This document shows, piece by piece, positions 1 through 8,357 of a stretch of 64,000 nucleotides of DNA (positions are counted from its first letter, which is position 1; each line of letters begins with the position of its first letter). The position numbers and the translations under genes are program-made. The stretch comes from UBA3792 sp045114775 (GTDB taxonomy: Bacteria > Bacillota > Clostridia > Christensenellales > CAG-138). The notes beneath the pieces were generated by a model, which did not search any database, had not been told where the DNA came from, and saw nothing but the letters and a program-made list of their open reading frames with translations. The stretch is from the NCBI GenBank assembly GCA_045114775.1, contig JBGULC010000010.1, positions 86,677 to 150,676 of the forward strand, given 5' to 3'.

Positions 1-361
1 TGCTGACGCGCGCGCGGGTCACGCCCTGCGCCTTCGCTTCCGCGGCGACGTCCTCGTCCGCCATGAAGCAGACCGCGCTGCCGCCGAGCTTTTCGAGCGA
101 TCGCTTGTTGATCCCCGCAAGCGCCATCTGCGTATCGGTCACGACCGTCGCGCCGCCGCGCAGCGCCGCCTTCGCAAGCCGCACCGCATCCGGCGAAAAG
201 TACAGATTGTCGGCGTAGTCGAAGTCCGCCGTGGTGTGGATCACGCGCTTGATGATCGGCGCCTGTTCGGGATCGAGCGCGCGGTCCCCGAGCTCCTCCG
301 TGATGATGCGAAAGCTTTCGCGCTCGATGTCCATCGGCGCGATCTTTAAAATCTCCGTCAT
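1..361 (-). CDS. cbiC: Cobalt-precorrin-8 methylmutase CbiC (partial)
   Basis: This is the first 120 residues of a precorrin-8X/cobalt-precorrin-8 methylmutase, which moves the C11 methyl group to C12 to give cobyrinate. The protein runs off the left edge of the window. It starts MTEILKIAPMDIERESFRII and contains the family-typical stretches ending VIHTTADFDYADN and TVVTDTQMALAGINK; the His of VIHTT is the expected catalytic residue of the family. The ATG overlaps the TGA of the upstream cbiP gene by four bases (ATGA), so it is translationally coupled at the far end of the cobalamin operon. The assignment is secure from sequence and context; only the C-terminal part is unseen. Confidence 0.93.
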   Translation of the reverse strand, partial: MTEILKIAPMDIERESFRIITEELGDRALDPEQAPIIKRVIHTTADFDYADNLYFSPDAVRLAKAALRGGATVVTDTQMALAGINKRSLEKLGGSAVCFMADEDVAAEAKAQGVTRARVS

Positions 362-1857
362 ACGCCCTCCCTCAGAATGCGGTAGACCGCGTCCATATCC
401 ATGTGCTTGCGGATCGTGTCGGCCAGCAGATCGTACTGTTTCTGCTTGTGCGCCTCGCCCGAGACCTTTCCGAGCAGCGCCGGATCGACGCCCTTCCGCT
501 CCGCCAGCATACGCACCAGAGCCCCCGCGACCGCGTCGCCGTCCAATACGCCGTGCACATAGGTCCCGCAGACATTTCCGCTTAAGGAGCCGTCCGCTTT
601 CGCCGCGCCGGTCACCGTATCGGCGATCTCCGCGATCGGTGCGTCGCTTGCCGTTTCGCCCATGTGGATTTCGTAGCCCTCGAACGGCAGATGCGACAGA
701 GGCGCAAACGTGCCGGAAAGCGCGCCGAACGCGCCTTTTACGCGGGTACGCGTCTTCTGCTCGGTAAACGTCGTTTCGACCGGCAAAAGCCCCATGCCGC
801 GTAAGCTCCCGCCGTGCTCCACGCCGTGCGGATCGAAAAGCGTCTTTCCGAGCATCTGAAAGCCGCCGCAGATCCCGAACACCGGCCCGCCGGAATCACA
901 AAACCGCAGGATCTTCGCTTCAAGCCCGCTTTGCCGGAGCCACAGAAGGTCCGCCATCGTGTTTTTCGTGCCGGGCAGGATCACAAGGTCCGGCTCGCCG
1001 AATTCACGCGCGGACGACACGTAGCGCACGGAGACCCCGTCGATCGCCTCCAGCGTGCGAAGATCGGTGAAGTTGCTGATCCTCGGCAGCCGCATGACCG
1101 CGATATCGACAAGCGCCGCGGCCTTGTTTTCAAGCCGTTCGGAAAGGCTGTCCTCGTCGTCGATGTCCAGATGCACGTACGGCACGACGCCGACGACCGG
1201 AATGCCTAAAAGCGCTTCGAGCTGCCTTAAGCCCGGCGCCAGGATCGATTCGTCGCCGCGGAACTTATTGATGATCACGCCCTTGACGAGCGCGCGTTCG
1301 TCCGGGTCCAGAAGCGCGACCGTACCGTAGAGCTGCGCGAACACGCCGCCGCGGTCGATGTCGCCGACGAGCAGCACCGGCGATCTCGCCGCCTTCGCCA
1401 TGCCCATGTTCACGAACACGTCCGCGTCCTTCAGATTGATCTCCGCGGGACTGCCCGCGCCTTCGATCACGATCGCGTCGTTTTGTTCGGACAGCGTGTT
1501 GTACGCCTTCATCACCTCCGGCAGCAGCGTCTTTTTGATCGCAAAATAGTCGCGCGCATTCATCTGCGCCCGGACCTCGCCGTTTACGATGACCTGCGAG
1601 CCCATGTCGCTCGTGGGCTTTAAGAGGATCGGGTTCATCAGCACCGACGGCTCGACGCAAGCGGCCTCGGCCTGCACGACCTGCGCGCGGCCCATCTCGA
1701 GGCCCTCCCTTGTGATAAACGAATTGAGCGCCATGTTCTGCGCCTTGAACGGCGCGACCTTCAGGCCGTCCTGATGAAACACGCGGCAGAGCCCCGCCGC
1801 GATGAGGCTCTTGCCCGCATTGGACATCGTGCCCTGGATCATGATCGCGTTTGCCAT
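358..1857 (-). CDS. cbiP: Cobyric acid synthase CbiP
   Basis: A 499-residue glutamine-dependent amidotransferase that amidates the b, d, e and g side chains of adenosyl-cobyrinate a,c-diamide to give cobyric acid. The N-terminal dethiobiotin-synthetase-like P-loop (GTMSNAGKS, residues 9-17) binds ATP, and the C-terminal class I glutamine amidotransferase domain carries FGICGGFQMLG with the nucleophile Cys330 and a His in the terminal YVHGVLD segment. Length matches the family (about 490-510). The start follows directly after the TAG of cbiA, and its ribosome binding site AAAGGAGG lies inside the end of cbiA. It precedes cbiC in the operon. Also called cobQ in the aerobic-pathway nomenclature. 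Confidence 0.96.
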   Translation of the reverse strand: MANAIMIQGTMSNAGKSLIAAGLCRVFHQDGLKVAPFKAQNMALNSFITREGLEMGRAQVVQAEAACVEPSVLMNPILLKPTSDMGSQVIVNGEVRAQMNARDYFAIKKTLLPEVMKAYNTLSEQNDAIVIEGAGSPAEINLKDADVFVNMGMAKAARSPVLLVGDIDRGGVFAQLYGTVALLDPDERALVKGVIINKFRGDESILAPGLRQLEALLGIPVVGVVPYVHLDIDDEDSLSERLENKAAALVDIAVMRLPRISNFTDLRTLEAIDGVSVRYVSSAREFGEPDLVILPGTKNTMADLLWLRQSGLEAKILRFCDSGGPVFGICGGFQMLGKTLFDPHGVEHGGSLRGMGLLPVETTFTEQKTRTRVKGAFGALSGTFAPLSHLPFEGYEIHMGETASDAPIAEIADTVTGAAKADGSLSGNVCGTYVHGVLDGDAVAGALVRMLAERKGVDPALLGKVSGEAHKQKQYDLLADTIRKHMDMDAVYRILREGV

Positions 1858-3207
1858 CTATACCTCCTTTGCCGCGGCGCGTAAAAAGCGCTCGATCGGC
1901 TTCGGGTTCGATTCAAAGAAAAGATGCGGAAAGCCCGCGAGCAGGTTCCCCTGTGCGTGCATACACGTCCATTCGCGGCCGTTCGGCTTCGTGGCCGTAA
2001 ACGCCGCGCCGGGATCGCCGCTTTCGAAATAGTGAAACTCGTGCGCTTTGATCTTCTCGCCCGCGCGGAAGAACGCCGAATCCGCGTTTGCGGAAAGCGT
2101 GATATAGCCGAAGCGACCGAGCTTTTGCGTGCGAAACGCGTCTGCTTTGATCGCGCCGCACATCGGGTGCGGATCGCCGTCCATGTCGGACAGCGCATCG
2201 TGGAGATACAGAAACCCGCCGCATTCGGCAAGCGTCGGCATACCGCTTTCGATCGCGTTCCGGATCGCCGTTCGCATCGCGGCGTTTTCGGAGAGCCGCT
2301 TTGCAAAAAGCTCCGGATAGCCGCCGGGAAGGTAAAGCCCCTGCGTCCCTTCGGGAAGCCGCGTGTCATGAAGCGGCGAAAAAAACAGGACCTTTGCGCC
2401 GTACCGTTTCAAAAGCGCGAGGTTGTCGCGGTACAGGAAGCAAAACGCCTCGTCCTTCGCCGCGGCGATCACGGTTTTCGGCAGATCCGGCGCTTTGGGC
2501 GCGTCCTGCACGGCAAGCTCCGGCGCGGACCGCATCAGCGCGAACAGCGCGTCGAAGTCGAGCGTGTCATATAGGAGCGCCGCGAGCGCGTCCAGCTTTT
2601 CGGAAAGCCCCTTGACCTCGTCCGGCGTGACGAGCCCAAGATGCCGGCTTTCAAGCGTCAGCGCGTCGCACTTCGGCACGTAACCCAGCGGCGTGACGCC
2701 GAGCGCTTCGACCTCCGGCTGCAGCGCGCGGTAGACGTGCTCGCTCATGCGGTTGAAGATCACGCCTTTCACGCCGCTGTCCGGACGAAAATCCAGAAAG
2801 CCTTTGAGCGTCGCAAGCGCGGACAGACTCTGCCCTCTTGCGTCGACGATCAGCACGACCGGTGTATCGAGCGCCTTTGCGACCGCGTAGGTGCTCGCCT
2901 CGTCGCTTGCGGCGGAAAGTCCGTCGTAATAACCCATCACGCCCTCGATCACGGCGCAGTCGGCGCCCGCCGCGTTTTGCGCATACAGCCGCCGGAGCGT
3001 CGCTTCGTCGGAAAAGAACAGGTCCAGCGTCCCGCTTTTGACCCCGACCACATGCTCGTGAAACAGCGGGTCGATGTAGTCCGGTCCGCACTTGAACGCG
3101 GAAACGCTTTTGCCGCGGTTTTTGAGCGCGCGCAGGATCCCGCAGACGATCGTGGTCTTGCCGCTGCCGGAGGACGGCGCGGCGAACAGGATCCGCGGAC
3201 TACGCAT
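1858..3207 (-). CDS. cbiA: Cobyrinate a,c-diamide synthase CbiA
   Basis: A 449-residue enzyme that uses glutamine and ATP to amidate the a and c carboxylates of (cobalt) cobyrinate. It shows the two expected domains: an N-terminal P-loop (APSSGSGKT, residues 10-18) and a C-terminal amidotransferase domain with LPGGYPELFA (about 293-302) and the nucleophile Cys329 in LAECGGFLYL. It is a paralogue of CbiP, which lies immediately downstream without a gap. Its first codons overlap the end of the cbiJET fusion by eight bases. CobB is the name in aerobic organisms; the surrounding anaerobic genes favour CbiA. Confidence 0.96.
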   Translation of the reverse strand: MRSPRILFAAPSSGSGKTTIVCGILRALKNRGKSVSAFKCGPDYIDPLFHEHVVGVKSGTLDLFFSDEATLRRLYAQNAAGADCAVIEGVMGYYDGLSAASDEASTYAVAKALDTPVVLIVDARGQSLSALATLKGFLDFRPDSGVKGVIFNRMSEHVYRALQPEVEALGVTPLGYVPKCDALTLESRHLGLVTPDEVKGLSEKLDALAALLYDTLDFDALFALMRSAPELAVQDAPKAPDLPKTVIAAAKDEAFCFLYRDNLALLKRYGAKVLFFSPLHDTRLPEGTQGLYLPGGYPELFAKRLSENAAMRTAIRNAIESGMPTLAECGGFLYLHDALSDMDGDPHPMCGAIKADAFRTQKLGRFGYITLSANADSAFFRAGEKIKAHEFHYFESGDPGAAFTATKPNGREWTCMHAQGNLLAGFPHLFFESNPKPIERFLRAAAKEV

Positions 3208-5170
3208 CTTCCCCGCCTCCTTCGCAGGAAATGATATAGACCGGATTCTGCGCAGTCATCAGATGATACGCGCCGACCTTGCGCGCGCGGGAAACGTTCA
3301 GCTCGACGATCTCCTCGTTTTTGAGCCGCAGCGCTACGATCGCCGCCGTCGCCTCCGCGAAGGTCTCGGCGGTCACCGTGTTCAAAACGATGCGGACCCG
3401 CGGGTTCTTCAAAAGCGCCGCTTCGATGATTTCTCTGAGGTTTCCGCCGCTGCCGCCGATAAAGAGGTGCGACGGCGCGGGAAGCATGAAAAGCGCTTCC
3501 GGCGCGGATCCCTCGACGACCGTGACGTTCGGTACGCCGAGATGACGCTTGTTTTGTTCGATGAGCCTGCAGGCGTCCGCGTTCCGCTCGATCGCGTATA
3601 CGCAGCCGTCCTCCGCCGCCTCCGCCATCTCGATCGACACCGAGCCGGTGCCCGCGCCGACGTCCCAGCAGACCGCGTTTTTCGTAAGCCGGAGCTTACT
3701 GAGCGTGACCGCGCGGACCTCGGACTTTGTCATCGGCACCTCGGCACGCAGAAATTCTTCGTCCCCCCTGCCGTGCGTGACGACCGCGGTCTCCGCGTCC
3801 GGATTCTCGACGCAGAGGACCGCAAGCGGCGAAAAGCCGCGTCCGATCAGTTCTTCCGCCGTGCCGCGTGCGATCGCTTCGCAGGGAGTGCCGAGATCGG
3901 TCCCGACCGCAACGGATAATCCTCCGAGCCCGTTTTCCGTAAGCGCCAAAAGCTGCTCCTTCACGCCGTTTTCCCCGCCGACCAGCACGAATGTGCGGAT
4001 GTGTTTTCTGACCTTGGCGGGCAGGTCGATCGCGCGTCCGTGCGCGGAGACGAGCGCCGCGTCGTGATACGGCACGCCGAGCTTCGCCGCAAGATACGAG
4101 ACCGAGGAAATGCCGGGCAGAACCACGGGTTCCAGATCCGCAATCAGCGGCAGCAGCTTCTTCGCGCCGCTGAAAAAGCCGGTGTCGCCCGACATGGCGA
4201 CGACGACGCGCTTTGCGTCCGTGCGGCGCAGGACCGCTTCGATCTCCTTCGGTGCGATCGCGATCTCGACCGGTTTATGAAAGCGGCCGAGCGCTTCGGT
4301 CACGCGCTTTGCGCCGATCAGAAGCTCCGCCTGTTCGCAGGCGCGTTCGGCGTCCCGCGTCAGCGTCCGATCGCCGTCCATGCCGATCCCGAGTACCGTG
4401 ATCCGTTTTTTATCCTTCAATCCGAACCGTTCGGACAGCAGCGAAAGGCACTCCGCTTCGGAAACGCCGCCTTCCTCGTCCGGACGGCGGATCACCACGG
4501 GCGTCGCGCCGCACGCCTTTGCCGCGGCGATCTTTTCTTTGAAGCCGCCCGCAGCGCCGGTGTCCTTGGTCACAAGGTACTCAGCGCCGATCGCGTGGAT
4601 CATCGCCTCGTTCAGCTCCTCGGAAAACGGTCCCTGCATGCAGATCAGGTTTTTGCCCGAAAAGCCGAGCGCAAACGCCGCGTCCGCCGATTCCTTCACC
4701 GGCAGGATGCGGGCGTACAGTCTTGTTTCAAAATCTCTGACCGCCGTGTAGCGGGAAAGCTCCTTGCTGCCGACGGTGAGAAGCACGTTCCCCTCCGTGC
4801 CGTTGAGATACGCGACCGCCGCGTCCGTATCGGCAACGCATACGCAGCCTTCGGCGTCCTCTGCCCCGCGCAGCACGCGAAGGTATTCCGTTCCGGTCCT
4901 CGCGGCGGCGGCTTTCAGCGTTTTTGTGACCTCCTGCGCATACGGATGCGTCGCGTCGATCAGAAGCTGCGCCTGCGTTTCCTTGATCAGCGCTTCGATC
5001 TCGTCGGCGTTCTTTCTGCCGTGCAGCACGGTCAGGTTTTCCGCAGGCGCGATCAGCGTTTCGCCGTATTCCGTGGCGACGCTGACCGTGACCGAAACGG
5101 GCTGTTCTCTGAGCGCTTCCGCGATGCGCCGGCCCTCGGTCGTGCCCGCGAACAAAAGAATGCTATTCAT
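3200..5170 (-). CDS. cbiJET: Fused cobalt-precorrin-6A reductase / C5,15-methyltransferase (CbiJ-CbiE-CbiT)
   Basis: One 656-residue polypeptide carries three consecutive enzymes. Residues 1-250 are CbiJ/CobK (starts MNSILLFAGTTEGRRIAEAL, with the conserved IDATHPYA at about 71-78), which reduces cobalt-precorrin-6A. Residues 256-456 are CbiE, a tetrapyrrole methylase (VLGIGMDGD, VAMSGDTGFFSGA, VLPGISSVSYLAA). Residues 475-645 are CbiT, a Rossmann methyltransferase with the SAM loop DVGAGTGS at 503-510, which methylates C15 and decarboxylates C12. CbiE-CbiT fusions are the CobL arrangement; CbiJ joined in front is less common. The gene overlaps both neighbours by eight bases. No frameshift is needed to read through the joints. 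Confidence 0.93.
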   Translation of the reverse strand: MNSILLFAGTTEGRRIAEALREQPVSVTVSVATEYGETLIAPAENLTVLHGRKNADEIEALIKETQAQLLIDATHPYAQEVTKTLKAAAARTGTEYLRVLRGAEDAEGCVCVADTDAAVAYLNGTEGNVLLTVGSKELSRYTAVRDFETRLYARILPVKESADAAFALGFSGKNLICMQGPFSEELNEAMIHAIGAEYLVTKDTGAAGGFKEKIAAAKACGATPVVIRRPDEEGGVSEAECLSLLSERFGLKDKKRITVLGIGMDGDRTLTRDAERACEQAELLIGAKRVTEALGRFHKPVEIAIAPKEIEAVLRRTDAKRVVVAMSGDTGFFSGAKKLLPLIADLEPVVLPGISSVSYLAAKLGVPYHDAALVSAHGRAIDLPAKVRKHIRTFVLVGGENGVKEQLLALTENGLGGLSVAVGTDLGTPCEAIARGTAEELIGRGFSPLAVLCVENPDAETAVVTHGRGDEEFLRAEVPMTKSEVRAVTLSKLRLTKNAVCWDVGAGTGSVSIEMAEAAEDGCVYAIERNADACRLIEQNKRHLGVPNVTVVEGSAPEALFMLPAPSHLFIGGSGGNLREIIEAALLKNPRVRIVLNTVTAETFAEATAAIVALRLKNEEIVELNVSRARKVGAYHLMTAQNPVYIISCEGGGEDA

Positions 5171-5894
5171 ACAGATATCCTCTCGGCGTCACCATTTTTC
5201 CGTTGACGATCCTCGTCTGCGAGTTTCCGATAAACACGGTGGAGAACATATCCACCTCCGTGTCCCGAAGCTTTTCGAGCGTCAGCACCTGCGTCTCTTC
5301 GCCGTCCCGTCCGATGTTCCTCGCGATCCCGCAGACGGTTTCCGGCGATGCGAACCGAAGCACCAGATCGCAGGCGCGGGCAAGGTAATCGTGCCGCTTA
5401 TGGCTCGACGGATTGTAGAGGCAGATCACGAAATCCGCTTCCGCCGCCATCAAAAGACGCTTCTCGATCTTCTCCCACGGAGTCAGAAGGTCGGAAAGAG
5501 AAATCACCGCAAAATCGTGCATCAGCGGCGCGCCTAAGCTCGCGGCGCCGGAAAGCACCGCGGATACGCCCGGAACCGTTTCAAGCGCCACGCCGGGATA
5601 CTCCGGCAGAAGCTCCTCGATGAGCCCGCTCATGCCGTAAACGCCCGCGTCGCCGGAGCAGACCATGGCGACCGTTTTGCCCTCGGACGCAATCGAAAGC
5701 GCCATGCGCACGCGGTCGACCTCCTTCCGCATCGGGGTCGAGCGATAGTCCTTATCCGGAAAAAGGTCCCGGACGAGGTCGATATAGACCGTGTAGCCCA
5801 CGATCACGTCGCTCTTCGCAAGCACGTCCTTGGCCCGGACCGTCATGCCGTCCGCGCCGCCGGGGCCGAGCCCCACCGCATACAGCTTATTCAA
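5163..5894 (-). CDS. cbiH: Cobalt-precorrin-3B C17-methyltransferase CbiH
   Basis: A 243-residue SAM-dependent tetrapyrrole methylase that methylates C17 and contracts the macrocycle. The start MNKLYAVGLGPGGADGMTVR has the GxGPG loop of the family, followed by VAMVCSGDAGVYGM (about 94-107), TVPGVSAVLSGAASLGAP and CLYNPSSHKR, the last being diagnostic of CbiH/CobJ. It has the normal single-domain length, without the CbiG or ferredoxin-like extensions found in some relatives. It overlaps cbiG upstream and cbiJET downstream by eight bases each. Confidence 0.94.
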   Translation of the reverse strand: MNKLYAVGLGPGGADGMTVRAKDVLAKSDVIVGYTVYIDLVRDLFPDKDYRSTPMRKEVDRVRMALSIASEGKTVAMVCSGDAGVYGMSGLIEELLPEYPGVALETVPGVSAVLSGAASLGAPLMHDFAVISLSDLLTPWEKIEKRLLMAAEADFVICLYNPSSHKRHDYLARACDLVLRFASPETVCGIARNIGRDGEETQVLTLEKLRDTEVDMFSTVFIGNSQTRIVNGKMVTPRGYLYE

Positions 5895-6915
5895 ACGAGA
5901 TCCCCTCCTTACTCTTTGCCAACGCGAAGGTCATGCCGTCCTCCGCGATCTTCCTGACATACAATTTACCGCCGGAAGCGAGGACCGCGGCGCGCTCCGA
6001 AACGCAGTCCACGCCGGTCGTTTCCTTCACGAACGCCGAGCCGGAAAAATCGCCCGGAACCGCGTTCAGTTCTTCCGCGGAACAGGTCATAAACGGCAGG
6101 CGGTTCGCCTCCGCAAACATCAGGATCGCAGGCTCGTCCTTTTTGAGGTCGATGCTCGCGACGCAGGACAGCGCTTCGAGCGGAACGCCGCACGCCGCAA
6201 GATTTTTGCGAATGAAAGCGTCCAGCGCCGCCGGGTCCTTCCCCCTTCTGCAGCCGACGCCGAGCGCAAAGCGCTGCGGGATCAAACGGAGCGTGCGTTC
6301 ATACGGCGTCCTGTTTTCGCACGAAACGCAGACGCCGAGCTTCGCGTCTCCCACCGTAAGGCCATTCGGAAGCGGACCTTCTACCGGAAGATCGGACGAA
6401 AAGCCCACCGGCTCGCCGGAAAGCAGCGCCGCGGAAACGGCCTTGCAAAGCGCCATATCCGTGATGAACAGATGATTGCGCTTCGCGAACACGTCCACCG
6501 CGAACAGGCCGTTCACGTCGGTCGCGGTCGTGATCACCGGCGTCGCGCCGAGCGCCGCCGCAATCGTTTCGGCAAGCGCGTTCGCCCCGCCGAGATGGCC
6601 GGACAAAAGCGGGATCACGAACCTGCCCTTTTCATCGAGCACAAGCACCGCCGGATCGGTCGTCTTGCTTTTCACCCACGGCGCGATCGCGCGGACCGCG
6701 ATGCCCGCGGCGCAGACGAAGATCAGCGCGTCGGCGCACGCGAAGCCCTCCTCCGCCCACTGCGCGGCGGGCACAAGCAGCGGCTCGTCGCCCGGTTTCA
6801 AAAACTTCGGCAGCGCAAAGCGGCGGCAACCGTGCCCCGCATGCTCCAGCGCGTCCGCAACGCAGCGCGCGGTCTCGCCGCCCTTCGCGGTATAGGAAAC
6901 GATCCAAACCTCCAT
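5887..6915 (-). CDS. cbiG: Cobalt-precorrin-5A hydrolase CbiG
   Basis: A 342-residue protein of the CbiG family, which opens the delta-lactone of cobalt-precorrin-5A and releases acetaldehyde. It shows CbiG features in order: an N-terminal segment with FVCAAGIAVRAIAPW (about 69-83), SGHLGGANALAETIA with ITTATDVNGLFAVD, and the C-terminal domain with LGVGCRRGKD and the SxDLKxDE pattern (ASIDLKKDEPA). The gene lies three bases after the cbiF stop on the coding strand, that is cbiF is downstream. No catalytic residue assignment is attempted because the mechanism is poorly mapped. Confidence 0.93.
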   Translation of the reverse strand: MEVWIVSYTAKGGETARCVADALEHAGHGCRRFALPKFLKPGDEPLLVPAAQWAEEGFACADALIFVCAAGIAVRAIAPWVKSKTTDPAVLVLDEKGRFVIPLLSGHLGGANALAETIAAALGATPVITTATDVNGLFAVDVFAKRNHLFITDMALCKAVSAALLSGEPVGFSSDLPVEGPLPNGLTVGDAKLGVCVSCENRTPYERTLRLIPQRFALGVGCRRGKDPAALDAFIRKNLAACGVPLEALSCVASIDLKKDEPAILMFAEANRLPFMTCSAEELNAVPGDFSGSAFVKETTGVDCVSERAAVLASGGKLYVRKIAEDGMTFALAKSKEGISFE

Positions 6916-6918
6916 AGA

Positions 6919-7677
6919 TTACTCCTTCGCGGGTCGGAACTCGGTGGCAAACGCGGGATTATAGAGCTCCGAGCGCGCGTAGCCGCTCTGCTTTACCGCG
7001 TCGCCCACGATGATGAGCGCGGTCTTTCGGATGCCGTTCTCCTTTGCGCAGGCGGCAAGCGAAGAGACCGTGCAGAGGAACGTCCGCTCGTCCGGCCAGC
7101 TCGCCTTATAGACGATCGCCGCGGGCGTGTCGGGCTCGTATCCCCCCGCGATCAGCTCCGCCTGCGTCTGTTCCAAAAGTCCCGTGCTCAAAAACAGCAC
7201 CATCGTCGCTTTATGCTGCGCAAACGCGCGTACGCTCTCGCGCTCCGGAACCGGCGTTCTGCCCGCCATCCGCGTGATGACGACGCTTTGCGAAACGTTC
7301 GGCAGCGTGTATTCCATGTTGAGCGCAGCCGCCGCGCCGCAGAACGAGCTGACGCCGGGCGTGTAATCGTACGCGACGCCGCGCGCCTCAAGCGCGTCCA
7401 TCTGCTCGCGGATCGCGCCGTACAGGCACGGATCGCCGGTGTGCAGACGCACGGTCATAAGCCCCTGTTCCTCCGCGTCAAACATGACTTGAAGGACCTC
7501 CTCAAGCGTCATTTTCGCGCTGTCGTAAATCTTTGCGCCTTCCTTGGCGCAGGTCAAAAGCGCCGGGTTCACCAGCGAACCGGCGTAAATGATGACGTCG
7601 GCGGTCTCCAGAAGCCGCTGCCCGCGCACCGTGATCAGATCGGCTGCGCCGCAGCCTGCGCCTACAAAACGGATCAT
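6919..7677 (-). CDS. cbiF: Cobalt-precorrin-4 C11-methyltransferase CbiF
   Basis: A 252-residue tetrapyrrole methylase that adds the C11 methyl group. The start MIRFVGAGCGAADLITVRG was chosen because the ATG overlaps the TGA of the upstream cbiL gene (ATGA); the open frame continues upstream but only as a shadow of cbiL. Diagnostic CbiF/CobM segments are DVIIYAGSLVNP, RLHTGDPCLYGAIREQMDAL and TPGVSSFCGAAAALNMEYTLP. It acts between CbiL/CbiH and CbiG, and all four genes are neighbours. Confidence 0.95.
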   Translation of the reverse strand: MIRFVGAGCGAADLITVRGQRLLETADVIIYAGSLVNPALLTCAKEGAKIYDSAKMTLEEVLQVMFDAEEQGLMTVRLHTGDPCLYGAIREQMDALEARGVAYDYTPGVSSFCGAAAALNMEYTLPNVSQSVVITRMAGRTPVPERESVRAFAQHKATMVLFLSTGLLEQTQAELIAGGYEPDTPAAIVYKASWPDERTFLCTVSSLAACAKENGIRKTALIIVGDAVKQSGYARSELYNPAFATEFRPAKE

Positions 7678-8357
7678 GCATTCCCCTCCTTTACGATCGT
7701 CACCAGATAATAGCCCGCGTCCTCCGGAATTTCGGCGCGGCTCCGGTAAACGCGCTGGTTTTCCGTGCCGCAGTTTTCGACCGCCTGCGCCTCTTTGCCG
7801 CTGCGTTCGATCGTTTCCAGAAGCGGGACGAGCTCGCCTTTCATAAAAACCTTTGTTCCCGGAAGCACAAGCGCCGCTTCGGCGTTCGCGCTGCCGGGCA
7901 GAATGTGCAGCGGCTCGCGGTCGGTGCAAAGCGGTGTTTTGAGCGCCGCGGCCGCCGCGCAGAACGAGGTCACGCCCGGGACCCACTGCACCGCATACCC
8001 CGCCGCCTCGGTCTTTGCCGCGAGGTATGCGAACGTCGAGTAGACCGAGGGATCGCCGAGCGTAAGGAATACGACGTTCCTGCCCGCTTCGAGCACTTTC
8101 GCAATCTTCCCCGCGCCTGCTTCGTACGCCGCCTCGCGCGCCGCGGCGTCGTGCGTCATCGGCATGTCAATGCAGAGAAGCGGTCTTTCGCAGATCTCCG
8201 GCACGGCGCCCGCCGCGATCCTGTAAGCGAAGCACTGCGCCGCGTCGCGGTGCGGGATCGCCAGCACATCGCATTCTTCGATCAGCCGCACGGCCTTTAC
8301 CGTTATTAGCTCCGGATCGCCGGGTCCGACGCCGACGCCGTAAAAAATGCCCTTCAT
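7674..8357 (-). CDS. cbiL: Cobalt-factor II C20-methyltransferase CbiL
   Basis: A 227-residue SAM-dependent methylase that acts on cobalt-sirohydrochlorin (cobalt-factor II) at C20. The start MKGIFYGVGVGPGDPELITV carries the GxGPGDPELIT signature of the family, followed by VVFLTLGDPSVYSTFAYL and VPGVTSFCAAAAALKTPL. The start codon overlaps the cbiD stop (ATGA); upstream open frame is a cbiD shadow. This is the first peripheral methylation after cobalt insertion by CbiK, encoded at the head of the same operon. Confidence 0.95.
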   Translation of the reverse strand: MKGIFYGVGVGPGDPELITVKAVRLIEECDVLAIPHRDAAQCFAYRIAAGAVPEICERPLLCIDMPMTHDAAAREAAYEAGAGKIAKVLEAGRNVVFLTLGDPSVYSTFAYLAAKTEAAGYAVQWVPGVTSFCAAAAALKTPLCTDREPLHILPGSANAEAALVLPGTKVFMKGELVPLLETIERSGKEAQAVENCGTENQRVYRSRAEIPEDAGYYLVTIVKEGNA

